The notes under the pieces: generated by a model
What the model was told of the DNA's origin: nothing
Databases searched by the model: none
What the model saw: the letters and a program-made list of their open reading frames with translations, nothing else
Assembly: GCA_003833135.1 (NCBI GenBank)
Contig: QZLH01000093.1
Location: 27,425-55,721, forward strand
Source of the DNA: Oehlia diaphana
Lineage: Eukaryota > Glomeromycota > Glomeromycetes > Glomerales > Glomeraceae
Length of the DNA: 28,297 nucleotides
Direction of reading: 5' to 3'
Shown: in pieces, positions 9,720 through 18,880 of the stretch
How positions within the stretch are numbered: position 1 is the stretch's first letter
How the letters are laid out: every line of letters starts with the position of its first letter
Made by a program: the position numbers and the translations under genes

Positions 9720-10120
9720 TTCTATTTTATGGATATATTTAACATCCTCTAACTACATACATAATTTACCATGGTTATCTTCTTTAGATATTGATTTGTC
9801 TTTTATTTCTTTTTATTCTAACTATAATTTAGACTTATTTTATTTCTAATATAAAACCCGTTGAACTTTTTTTGTTATTTTTTTTATTTTTCTTTTTTTA
9901 GTGCCGGTTCTTAATTTCTTGTTCGTAGTGCTAGTAGTAGCGTAGTTTTATTACTAGTATAGGGTGGATTCTGCATTTATGCGGAATGAGATACGTAGTT
10001 CTTATTACCTGAACAGTTCTTGTTGTATTTGTATTCGAACTCCTGTTAGTGTAACAGACAACGTTCACTCCTCTTCTAGAAATAATTTAAAATTAATTAA
10101 ATTAAATAAATTTTATAAAT
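9720..10120 (+). mobile_element. Probable 3' UTR and tail of a truncated non-LTR retrotransposon
   Basis: A T-rich block (9850-9900) ends in TTTTTTTAG, followed by a GC-richer segment with two hairpins. ATTCTGCAT/ATGCGGAAT at 9968-9987 forms nine pairs, one of them G-T. CTGTTA/TAACAG at 10043-10057 forms six pairs with a 3-nt loop. After TTCTAGAAATAATTT the sequence becomes A/T-only. A decayed C-terminal frame followed by a structured 3' end and an A-rich tail is what a 5'-truncated LINE insertion looks like. No target-site duplication was found. Confidence 0.4.
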
Positions 10121-10537
10121 GATATACCACATATTTTTATTAATAATGTTTTCTCACGATATTTAATTCATAATAATAATGATAATAAACAAATGGAAAA
10201 ACTTGGCGTCTCTACGTACTTTATATTAAGACTATCAATCATAATTATCGTTATTGAACACGACTCTTTTTTTAAAGTTCTGAAACGCTTACTGGTTTAT
10301 CTATTTATTTTATTTTATTTTATTTTTTTCTTTTTCATTAATGAAATTTATCAGGAAAATTTTGTGTAGCTACAGTAACAACTAACAAGCCACTGTTGTG
10401 GATACTATTAAGTATGTCATTGTATGTATTATATAAACTATACATATTTCCTTTTTAATATTATCAATTCGCAGTTATATACATGAACATACAGTAATGG
10501 CCAAATAATTTTAGGTAATTTGGGATAGTTATCTGTT
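10121..10537. other. Non-coding AT-rich spacer
   Basis: There is a run of TTTTA repeats at about 10308-10328. Otherwise nothing recognisable lies between the retroelement tail and the MITE. Confidence 0.4.
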
Positions 10538-11037
10538 TACTACAACTACAATCAACTGCTGACTACAACTACGTGTAAGTACTTACGTAGTTACGTAACT
10601 AATATTAAACCTTTACTACGACTACGCTTACCCTGACTACGTGTACATGTGACTACATTACCTATCACGTACTTACGTAGCTACGTAATCATAGACTACC
10701 TCAGCGTACCCTACAAAAATGTCACGGAACGGCTAGCATTAAGAAATTAAGAAATTAAACTATGTGTCAAATAATAAGTGACAAATAGGATTTCACACCT
10801 CGAAAAAATTCCAAGTCTCCAGATACTTATGAAAAATGGAAGGAAGGGTGTGGCGCATGTGACAAAAAACAGTCACGTTATTTTTCGTGATATGTAATTG
10901 TAAAATTTACTGTATGAATAATGTAGTCGCTTTGCAGTATTATGCTTACATGAGTCTATGACTACGTGATATCTATGACTACGTGGAAGTACGTGATATC
11001 ATGTACTCGTAGTCACACCTGCATTGTAGTTGTAGTA
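10538..11037. mobile_element. 500-bp MITE with 15-bp perfect TIRs and subterminal repeats
   Basis: TACTACAACTACAAT at 10538-10552 is the exact inverted copy of ATTGTAGTTGTAGTA at 11023-11037. Counting inward from a TA or TTA/TAA target duplication, the TIR would start at CTACAAC. Both subterminal zones (about 10555-10710 and 10925-11015) are crowded with ACTACGTG, TACTTACGTAG and CACGTA motifs in opposite orientations, so the two halves can pair over most of their length. The centre carries GTGACAAATAGGATTT and AAGGGTGTGGCGCATGTGAC, related to a segment in repeat copy A (about 735-850). There is no coding frame. Transposase superfamily is uncertain. Confidence 0.75.
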
Positions 11038-12977
11038 ATTAAATATATAATCGTAATTGTGTGATCCCTCTATTCAAAATTAACGTTCATTTTTGTAATC
11101 GATACACTATCTAAAGATGGTTTTTACAAGACAAAGTAATTTTTTCTTTTTAAAATAAATGAGTAAGTAAATAAATATAATTAATAGAATAAATTGAAAA
11201 TTTGCTGAAATTATTAAAAAATTGAATAAAATATTCGCTTTCTTATAATTAATTTATGATAAACCGCCTGTACCTTATTACTAATATGAGGTTACATATA
11301 TACAAGGAAAAGAATATGGTGACATATTGTATAGCTCGCTTTACAGAGTCAGGTTGATGATAATGAACCAAGGGCAAATTAAGCCGGATAAAAAATTTTT
11401 AGGATCTCAGAATAGTTGCTCTTATTTGTTTTTTTTTTATATATATAAAATTTTTTGTACTTTTATTGTATATCACATGATATGTTTTTAACGTTGTTGA
11501 TCGACATATAGAAGTTGCCGATTATTTAATTGAAAAGTGACAGAAATTATCCAATAGAGTTAGTAAATGAAGGATATAACTATTATTGTGGCGTTATGCA
11601 AAAACTTCAAGCAAAAAGGCACACCAAAAATACCAAATTTTAATTGGCAAATAGGTTACTGTAATAACTGTATCATTGAATGTCGAAATTTATCCCTTAG
11701 TTTTTAAGGCATTAATTAGGGCACTCCATCTAAATTTTTTAGTGATGAAAATCCTATTTCCTACACTTCATATGCCATCATTCATTCAAAGCCTGGGTTA
11801 AATTAGTAAAATCATAGGTCACGAAATTTCTTATGTCGTGTCTTATCGATATGTAAAAAGAAAAGAAATATTTTTATATATAAAAAAAAACTATTTCAGA
11901 TTTTTGAAAATCGAATTATGATAATCTAAAATTTTTTTTGCCCAGCCTATCATTTCTTTTTGTATTTAATATTAGTCAATATTACGTTATTTTTATAATT
12001 TTTGATGACGGCTATCTACTTTATCTACTAAAGTTATAAAGCGTAACACAATATTGGTATTTCTTAACATATATATCCAAACTTATTCAACATAATATTT
12101 TATCACATTAACTGTTAATGATTAAACTCATTTTTAAACCTTTTTTACATACACATTTTTTTATAGAATATATTTTATTTTAAATGATGGTTCTACTAAA
12201 AGTCAGTAAAAATGATATTTTTACATTTGTGCTTTTTCACACAATTTTTCAAATGCGTTCTATAAAAAAATAATTAGCTAATATGGTAAATACAATAAAG
12301 AAAAATACTCTATTTTTGCGAATGCAGTATTACGTTTAGATCTACCAAGAATTATACTATATTCAGGTTTTACAATGATATAGATATTTTTGCTTCAATG
12401 CAGATCAAATACGTCAATGCATGGTTTTAAATGGCCAATAAGGTAAGTCGTTGAAAATTGATACGCAACAAATATGCACAACAAAGTTTCTGACATGTGA
12501 AATAAATCCCTATCCTTTTTGCATTTCTTTATTAAACTCCTTTTGGGCCAATTTCTCCCGATTGAAAAAACAAATTAAGTAAGACAACTTTCCTCTTAGA
12601 TATTTTTCATTGAAAAGTATTTGGCGTTTCTTGTTCATGATTAGGGTTGCAGACATTAGAACATGAGATAACATAAGTCATAAACGTACTATTGAATAGT
12701 ACGCAAATGGTAATTGCCAAAAATTGCATGCAACCTTCTCATGATTATGCAATTAAATCGTATGAAATGGAAGTTTTGATAATCGGGCTTAGATGGTAGA
12801 AGCTTTATAAACTAAACATTTTTCTTTGGTTGGATAACTAAATCGTCAATTAAAATATTTAAAAGTTTGTATCTGTTTTTTTTTAATAAATATCAAACGC
12901 AAAAAAAATTTACAAAAACAAAACATAACTAATTACGTTGTGAATATAACAGACATTTTTTTTGGAATCCTCGAACC
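11038..12977. other. Gene-free AT-rich stretch upstream of the Ubl-ART gene
   Basis: No credible open frame or RNA gene is seen over about 1.9 kb. The one clear structure is a perfect hairpin at 12685-12703: CGTACTAT, loop TGA, ATAGTACG. The last 150 bp before the ATG at 12978 is A-rich and lacks a clear TATA box. Confidence 0.4.
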
Positions 12978-14249
12978 ATGGATGATACTTTAACTTTGCA
13001 ATTTGTCGCCGAAGCAATGTCGGCTATAATTGGCTGTCGTGTAGTAGCATCTGGATCCGAAAGAACAGATTTACCTACTTTAAATATTGATTTAGTTCAT
13101 AAATACTGTCTTCTTCAAGTAGATGATAATGGTGAAGTCGTTAAAAAATCTCACTTTGAAGAATTTGTTAAACAAAATGAAATTAAACAAGGTGGTGACG
13201 AAACCAGACAAGACGGTGACGAAACCAATCAGGGTGGTAGCGAAGTCAAACAAGACGGTGACGAAACCATTCAGGGTGGTAGCGAAGTCAATCAGGGTGG
13301 TAGCGAAGTTAAACAAGATGGTAGCAAAACCAGGCAGGGTGGTAACGAAACCGGACAAGGTGGACAAGGTTTTGAAATTGTTTATAGTCGTCCCTTTGTC
13401 ATATCTTCGCTTCTCCTTTCCGTTTATCTTTTGCTATATCATAATTATATTTTCATGTTCATTGGCTTAATTGCTCTCACGTATTATTATTTTATCAGAC
13501 AAGTTGATGAAAATGTCCAAGTTAACCCTGATACATTTCAAATTTTTTTCAACTTTTCCGGGGAAAGTCGTTCAATATTCGTGGCTCCGAATAGTACAAT
13601 CCTTGAATTGAGACAAAAAATTCAAGCAAAACTTAACATTGATAAACCTTTAAGTCTTAGTTTTTCTAGTAAAATATTGGATGATCGTAATACTCTAGAA
13701 TCATACAATATCAAACAAAGTAGTACCATAAACGTATCGTATAAATTATTAGGAGGTTCGGTCGGTGATTTTGTTATATCAAGAAGTTTCTTAAAACCCC
13801 AATTCAATTATGATTATACAAATGCACGAGATAATGGACAGAATAGACGTGGATATGAAACATATCATCTACCTATCGGATGGCAAAAATACGGTTTGGA
13901 CGTTGACAGGTACGGCGATAATAAATGGTTAGGTACTGGTACAGATGCATGGCCAATCTCTTATCATGGCACTGATCTTAATGCCGCTAGTAATATTGCT
14001 GTTGGTGGTTTTGATTCAAGCAAGGGAAAAAGATTTGCATTTGGAAAAGGAATTTATTCATCTCCTTATTCTACTGAAGCTGAAGCTTATTCTACAACAT
14101 TCCCATTTGGAAATCATACTTATAGAGTGATGTTTCAGAACAGAGTTAACCCTGCTGATTTGCGAAAGGCAAATCAAGATCGATATTGGATTACAGTATC
14201 AGACCAAAATATTAGACCATATGCGTTATGTTGGAAAATGATTAGTTAG
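12978..14249 (+). CDS. Membrane-anchored ubiquitin-like/PARP-like ADP-ribosyltransferase fusion protein
   Basis: Single open frame of 423 residues; the ATG sits in a strong context (ACCATGG). Order seen: unidentified N-terminal domain (1-70); seven-residue repeats of the QGGSEVK/QDGDETN type (71-130); an aromatic and aliphatic hydrophobic stretch (140-173), one long or two short membrane helices; a ubiquitin-like domain (about 180-260) ending KLLGG; a spacer; and an ADP-ribosyltransferase-like domain (about 295-423). The last has YHGT (H330) and FGKGIYSSP (Y360) with Y371, matching the His and Tyr positions of the PARP H-Y-E signature. The expected final-strand Glu is not visible: the likely counterpart is DRYWI at 401-405. 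The family role would be transfer of ADP-ribose from NAD+, but activity is unproven. The Ubl Gly-Gly is followed by more protein, so conjugation would need cleavage. No intron is needed. Confidence 0.75.
   Translation: MDDTLTLQFVAEAMSAIIGCRVVASGSERTDLPTLNIDLVHKYCLLQVDDNGEVVKKSHFEEFVKQNEIKQGGDETRQDGDETNQGGSEVKQDGDETIQGGSEVNQGGSEVKQDGSKTRQGGNETGQGGQGFEIVYSRPFVISSLLLSVYLLLYHNYIFMFIGLIALTYYYFIRQVDENVQVNPDTFQIFFNFSGESRSIFVAPNSTILELRQKIQAKLNIDKPLSLSFSSKILDDRNTLESYNIKQSSTINVSYKLLGGSVGDFVISRSFLKPQFNYDYTNARDNGQNRRGYETYHLPIGWQKYGLDVDRYGDNKWLGTGTDAWPISYHGTDLNAASNIAVGGFDSSKGKRFAFGKGIYSSPYSTEAEAYSTTFPFGNHTYRVMFQNRVNPADLRKANQDRYWITVSDQNIRPYALCWKMIS
13188..13367. repeat. 21-bp coding minisatellite, about 8.5 units
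   Basis: Units of the form CAGGGTGGTAGCGAAGTCAAA repeat in phase with the Ubl-ART reading frame, giving seven-residue repeats. Two alternating variants (QGGSEV- and QDGDET-) suggest expansion by unequal exchange of a higher-order dimer. The multiple-of-three period keeps the frame open and also creates long shadow frames on both strands. Confidence 0.9.
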
Positions 14250-14675
14250 TTTTTTTATAAAGATATTGTTTATTTTTTTTAAATTACTGTATTTCTACGA
14301 GTAGTTACCAGCACTAAAAAAAAATAGCTAAAAAGAAAAATAGTTAGTAGTTTGAGTCAGTTGATAAATTTTTTGGTATCAGTCAGAGGAGTTTGCACAT
14401 TATTACATCAGTATTGGTCCAGGAAATTGGCATATTTTTTTCACCCATTATCACTTTAAAAATGTACTGTATGGCTCACTATAATTTATAATAAATATTT
14501 CATGATTTTTAACGATGATTTTAGTTATAGATCGGATTCATTTTTTTGTAGATTAGCGCATGGAATACAACTCAACTTATGTGCATTAGACAAATAAATA
14601 TTATAACAATCGATATGCTAAAAATAAAACCTAATGCAAGTAAAACCAAAATTCTTTATTGCACAAAAAACGATA
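14250..14675. other. Non-coding stretch downstream of the Ubl-ART gene
   Basis: A/T-rich with no gene seen. It probably includes the 3' UTR of the preceding gene, but no polyadenylation signal stands out. Confidence 0.4.
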
Positions 14676-14679
14676 CAGG

Positions 14680-15459
14680 TGTTGCGTAATTTTAGTTGTT
14701 GGATGATCATCACGCACTAATATGTTATTAGTGATTGGTGAAATGATCATCATGATTTTTATATGATTTTTTATTATTAATTAACATTTTATTGTATTTT
14801 TATTTTATTTTAGTATATTTTATTATAGAATTTATATTATTATCTTTTTTATTGTTTTATTTTTCTTTATTATTGTATTAGGTATTGTTTTTGTTATTTT
14901 TTTTTATTAGATATATTTGTTTAGAGTTATTTTTGAGCGTTAGCCAAGGGACAATCATGATTATGTAAGCAGATTGGCGTTGGTCAACTTATCACAAAGT
15001 GACCTTTGACAAATTGTCACTTGGACGAAATGTGTAAGTTGTCTAAAGTCAATTTGGCCATAGACAAGTTGACCTTTGAATTTTTTTCATTATAAATATC
15101 TCCCCAAATGGATGTGGGAAGGGAGAGTGAGTTTTCTTTTGATAGTTTGAGTATTTAGAATCAAGACCTTTGGACCCTAAAACAAGGTTTTCTATCGAGA
15201 AAGGTCGTTTTAGTGGAAATTCTTTTGATTGTAAATATTATTTTCGTGTGTTTGATATAATTTTGGTTACTACAGAGCGCCGAGTGAGGCAGTAGTAAGG
15301 ATTTTATTGAGATATCAACGCACTTTTAATAAAATTGCTGATCAATTTGGATTTGCTTCGGTAAATTGACTTGATCTACATAACTACCACTAATTTGATC
15401 GTAAATCATTATTTCATTTTCTGTTATCACCTGACGTCCGACGAAAACTGGTGGTAACA
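14680..15459. mobile_element. Solo LTR of a retrotransposon, 780 bp
   Basis: The element begins TGTTGCGTAA and ends GGTGGTAACA, short inverted termini of the TG...CA type. It is flanked by CAGG at 14676-14679 and 15460-15463, a 4-bp target duplication. Inside are a hairpin (CACTAATA/TATTAGTG, 14715-14733), repeated TTGACCTTTGA blocks (about 14990-15080), a TATA-like ATTATAAATAT at about 15091-15101 and a segment downstream that would be the R/U5 part. There are no gag-pol frames and no second LTR in the window, so this is most simply a solo LTR left by recombination. Superfamily (Ty1 or Ty3 type) cannot be told from the LTR alone. Confidence 0.75.
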
Positions 15460-15463
15460 CAGG

Positions 15464-16280
15464 TGTTAAAGTCGGACAGTATCACGTGATCGTGTCGCAG
15501 AAATAACCAATAATTATGTAACCTTAGATCCGAAAAACTAGATGTAGTAAAAACTTGATACGACGAATCTTATCTTCCCGTATCACATTAAAGATGTTAT
15601 AAAATTTTCTGGCTTTATCTGTTCTCTTGCGTACCATACCCCATTACTGTTAATAATTTGCAAGAAATCTTGTATAGATATATATATTTGCCAAAAGGAA
15701 TTACTGGTAAATAGTAGAATTTGCAATAAAATCAATAAAATCACATTGAGATGTTTCTAAAGAAATTTATAATAAAGTCCAGTATAATTAAAGTCACGTT
15801 TCATTTAAATTCTCCTTATCCTAAACTCCGGTTCAGGATTCTTATTCTAGACTCGGAGTTCAGGCTTCTTACCTAGACCCTCCGGCTAAATGTTTGTCAG
15901 TGAAGTAACTGTCGGTGAAAGTAACTGTCAGTGCTCATCCCTTTCATTAATATCTGAATATGCTGTAGTAATCGCTACTCGTGATCGGCAATACAAAATA
16001 AATATTAAATACGAACAATTTGAAAGAAAACCCTTTTCTAAATAATTATTAACTTAACCCAAAAAATGCCAATAAATGGTATATGTTATACTGTCGTATT
16101 ACGGTGTTAGCTGTATATATAGATCAATAGGCTATTTTTTATGAGGAAAATCAAACGAGTCGCTTATTATTAAATAGGAAAATTCTTAATCACAACTTCT
16201 TAATTTACTTAATACGCAATAAGTGTATATTTACTATGCAGTTACTGTCATTCTATATACGTATTTATATATAGGTACAG
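15464..16280. other. Non-coding stretch between the solo LTR and the foldback repeats
   Basis: A short tandem TGTCAGTGAAGTAAC-like repeat (about 2.5 units) lies at 15895-15933. A CCGGTTCAGGATTCTTATTC / CGGAGTTCAGGCTTCTTACC pair of degenerate direct repeats lies at about 15828-15880. No gene is seen. Confidence 0.45.
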
Positions 16281-16382
16281 TACGTTTTTATACTGTGAGA
16301 TATAGACTTAGTACGTTTTGGTACGTTTTTTATACTGAGAGATACGGGAAAATGCACAATCTCCCAGTATACAAAACGTATC
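16281..16382. repeat. Direct and inverted copies of a TACGTTTTTATACTG motif
   Basis: Direct copies TACGTTTTTATACTGTGAGAT at 16281-16301 and TACGTTTTTTATACTGAGAG starting at 16322, and an inverted copy CTCCCAGTATACAAAACGTA starting at 16361. The second and third form a hairpin of about 20 bp with a loop of roughly 15-20 nt. The hAT-type MITE inserted immediately to the right. TGCAGTTACTGT occurs both at about 16238 and at about 16947, on either side of the MITE. Confidence 0.6.
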
Positions 16383-16395
16383 TTCCAGTAGTATC

Positions 16396-16913
16396 TAGAG
16401 CTCCGCAACCTGACCCGTTCTGACCAGACGGGTTGACCCGAAATATTCAGGTCAGGTCATCAAATTCATGACCTGACACGGGTTGGGTCAGTGCTAGTCG
16501 GTACCCGACCCGACCCGTTGACCCGACATATATTTGGGTCAAATAAATAAAAAAACGCCGATACTAATGACTCCGGCGTGTTTACATGTAAAATCGAAAA
16601 AAATCTTTTTTTTTAATAAAAAACGTCGAACCCGACGTTTTTTCATTAAATAAAAAAGTTCATTTGTTTAATTAACAACGTCAAGTTCGACGTTTTTTGT
16701 ATAATTAATAAAAAAAACGTTACAAAACGTTTTTTTACTTGAAATCTTTAATAATAGAACTTCGGGTAATCAAATTACTCGAGCTACCTGAAGTGACGAA
16801 TATTTTCGGGCCAAATGGGTCAGGTCAGATCAGAACGGTTTACCCGACCCGATCTGACCTGAAAAAAATTTCGGTTCGGGTTAACCAGATAACCCGACAC
16901 GTGCGGAGCTCTA
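16396..16913. mobile_element. 518-bp hAT-type MITE with 8-bp target duplication
   Basis: TAGAGCTCCGCA at the left and TGCGGAGCTCTA at the right (one extra or missing base further in) are terminal inverted repeats. GTAGTATC flanks both ends (16388-16395 and 16914-16921), an exact 8-bp duplication. Subterminal regions are full of GGTCAGGTCA, ACCCGACCCG and their complements. The centre holds AACGTCGAACCCGACGTT-type palindromes (about 16620-16640 and 16676-16700). TAGAG termini with 8-bp duplication point to the hAT superfamily. It encodes nothing; small frames here are by-products. Confidence 0.85.
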
Positions 16914-16921
16914 GTAGTATC

Positions 16922-17329
16922 TACTTTTTTTATAGGGCAACTTACAATGCAGTTACTGTGCGAGTATTAAGATATTATACCATTCTTTGCTTTCAATCGG
17001 TTAACTTTATTTACCTTAAAAATTATTTTTTTGATAAAGCTGGTCTAGCACCTGTCATTACAAAAAAATCATTAAGAATTAAAATGAAATTGAAAAACAG
17101 CTTAAAAAACTTGTTAACACTATGGTTAACGAGCATAAAAATACGGAAATATTAAACTTAATAAGGAATTTCCAATCTGGAAAGACTAATAAAATAGAAT
17201 AGTATTTTTTTTTTACATATCATTTAACTTAATTAGATTAATATAGAAATTTCCATAATAATAAATTCATATAAATTTCATTAAAAAGTCATATTAATGT
17301 TTTTTTTGAACTTGCCAACGTGAAACGAC
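16922..17329. other. Spacer between the MITE and the HMG gene
   Basis: At 17087-17203 the plus strand reads NEIEKQLKKLVNTMVNEHK, NTEILNLIRNFQSGKTNKIE before a TAG, a 40-residue charged frame with a stop just upstream. It could be a last-exon remnant but has no other support. The rest is A/T-rich. Confidence 0.3.
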
Positions 17330-17980
17330 TCAACATAATAAATACTCAATTATTTGTTCCAAAATTCTAATATATTCTCGATCATTAAGTGCAATAAGTG
17401 TTAAATTATTACCATATGAGGATTTAAAATTTGATGAATTTACTAAGGAAATGTCAGTTGAACCGACACTAGAATAATTAATTTTATTATTATCAAGAGC
17501 AATTTCTTTTTTTTCCTTTTCTATACCAAAATCTATGTCGTTGCTTTCTTGGCTATTTTCAACATAATTATTCATATGTTTATCTAAAATAATTTGAATG
17601 TTATTCTGCTTATAAATTGATTTCGCGTCCTTAACTAACGATTCATAAAAATCTTTTACATTCTTTGGTTCCATATTCCAAAAATTCTTAGCGATTTTAG
17701 AAACTTCACCCATAGGAGGTAATTTACAATTTTTAATACGATATTCTTTCATTAACGCCATTCTATATGCGATAAAAGCGTTTGGAAACAATTTTGGTTT
17801 ATTATTTGTGTTGGAGTTTTTGATTAATTCATTAATCGTTAAGGTCGAAGGGAATGATGGCTTGATATCAATGAGAGTATTGTTGGAGTTGTGTCCAATA
17901 ATATCAATTTCGGTATTGTTTACGTTAATCAATGAAGTAACACGTTTGCGATTTTTTTGTCTTAAAAAAGTTTTGGGCAT
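17330..17980 (-). CDS. MATA-type HMG-box DNA-binding protein
   Basis: Single open frame of 216 residues. The HMG box spans about residues 62-127 and starts PKLFPNAFIAYRMALMKEYR, followed by LPPMGEVSKIAKNFW and EPKNVKDFYESLVKDAKSIY. These carry the hallmarks of the fungal MATA_HMG class: N-A-F-I-x-Y-R in helix 1, the I-A-K-x-F-W pattern in helix 2 and a long third helix. A basic N-terminal stretch (RQKNRKR, 8-13) may be a nuclear signal. The C-terminus is Asn/Ser/Glu-rich with no recognised domain. Such proteins bind the minor groove and in fungi include mating-type regulators. Rhizophagus-type genomes have large families of them, so a mating-type role cannot be assumed. It is transcribed away from the A/T-rich region to its right. 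Confidence 0.85.
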   Translation of the reverse strand: MPKTFLRQKNRKRVTSLINVNNTEIDIIGHNSNNTLIDIKPSFPSTLTINELIKNSNTNNKPKLFPNAFIAYRMALMKEYRIKNCKLPPMGEVSKIAKNFWNMEPKNVKDFYESLVKDAKSIYKQNNIQIILDKHMNNYVENSQESNDIDFGIEKEKKEIALDNNKINYSSVGSTDISLVNSSNFKSSYGNNLTLIALNDREYIRILEQIIEYLLC

Positions 17981-18509
17981 AATGTAATATAATAAAAAAA
18001 TTCTTATGAAAATAAAGAATTTAATTATATATTAAAAAAAAAAAACAAGTGGAGCAACTAAAAGTTCCGCTTTTATATTATAAAGTCGGGAGCCCAAATT
18101 TCAATATTTCTTTGAGCGAAAATGAGCATTAATCATAAATTCCAGCAATCAATATCGGTATTTAAAAAGCTGATACTCCGTAATTTGTAATGTTATTCCA
18201 AATTTATTGTTTCCGAAAACGGATTTTCATAAACGTTAATCATATCCTTCGATCTATCCATTGAGACAATAACATTGATATGAACGAGAACTTCGAAATC
18301 TTTCACGTGAAAATGATCGACTGTCAATTTTTCACACTAATTCGTAAAAGTATAATGTCCTCCGGACAATTATATTACATAATAATTACTGGTTGGTCAA
18401 AATTATTGTTCAATCTTACATTGTGGTAATCTTTTAATTCTTAAAAACCAATAGGCTAATAAAATTTTTATTACTAGTGTCCTAATTTAATAAAAATTAA
18501 TGGTTATAG
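17981..18509. other. Upstream region of the HMG gene
   Basis: Non-coding. A poly-A run and a GTGGAGCAACTAAAAGTTCCGC imperfect palindrome lie at about 18034-18071. No gene is seen. Confidence 0.4.
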
Positions 18510-18628
18510 GGTATTTCACCGAAGGCCGTGCCATTTCGCCGAAAGGACGTTTTACCGAAAGAAAAATATAACTCAGGCCAGAGATTATTTTTCGGTGAAA
18601 TGGCTTTCGGAGAAATTGCTCCGATACC
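18510..18628. mobile_element. About 120-bp element built of GCCGAA-type repeats
   Basis: It begins GGTATTTCACCGAAGG and ends CGGAGAAATTGCTCCGATACC. Inside, CACCGAA, CGCCGAA and TACCGAA motifs on the left face TTCGGTGAAATGG and TTTCGGAGAAAT on the right, so the two halves pair. A clean target duplication was not found. Small frames on both strands here come from the repeat and are not genes. The same motif family builds the element at 19967-20381. Confidence 0.6.
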
Positions 18629-18880
18629 GTTATTAATATTTACTGTATTATATATAGACTCAAATATTTTCTTATTAAAGCATATGACATACAGTAACAT
18701 AGTCACATTAATTGCTAGAGGTATAAATTTATACGTAAAAGATTTATAGAAGAACTTTCTAAAAATGGCACATACCAATAATGAGATCTAATGATTACCG
18801 TTCAGTTAATATTACGCAGGTTGACTATTTCAAAAGTTTTCAAAGATTAAAATTTTCAAAATTTTTTATTAATGATTCAC
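18629..18880. other. Non-coding spacer
   Basis: A/T-rich; no feature is recognised. Confidence 0.4.

Noticed and set aside
13092..13470. Long frames on both strands over the 21-bp repeat
   Set aside because: They are by-products of the in-phase minisatellite in the Ubl-ART gene, with monotonous repeat translations.
16223..16423. 66-residue Tyr-rich frame
   Set aside because: It runs through the TACGTTTTTATACTG repeats and into the MITE.
16739..17155. 138-residue plus-strand frame
   Set aside because: Its first third lies in the hAT-type MITE and crosses the element's end and target duplication; composition is not protein-like.
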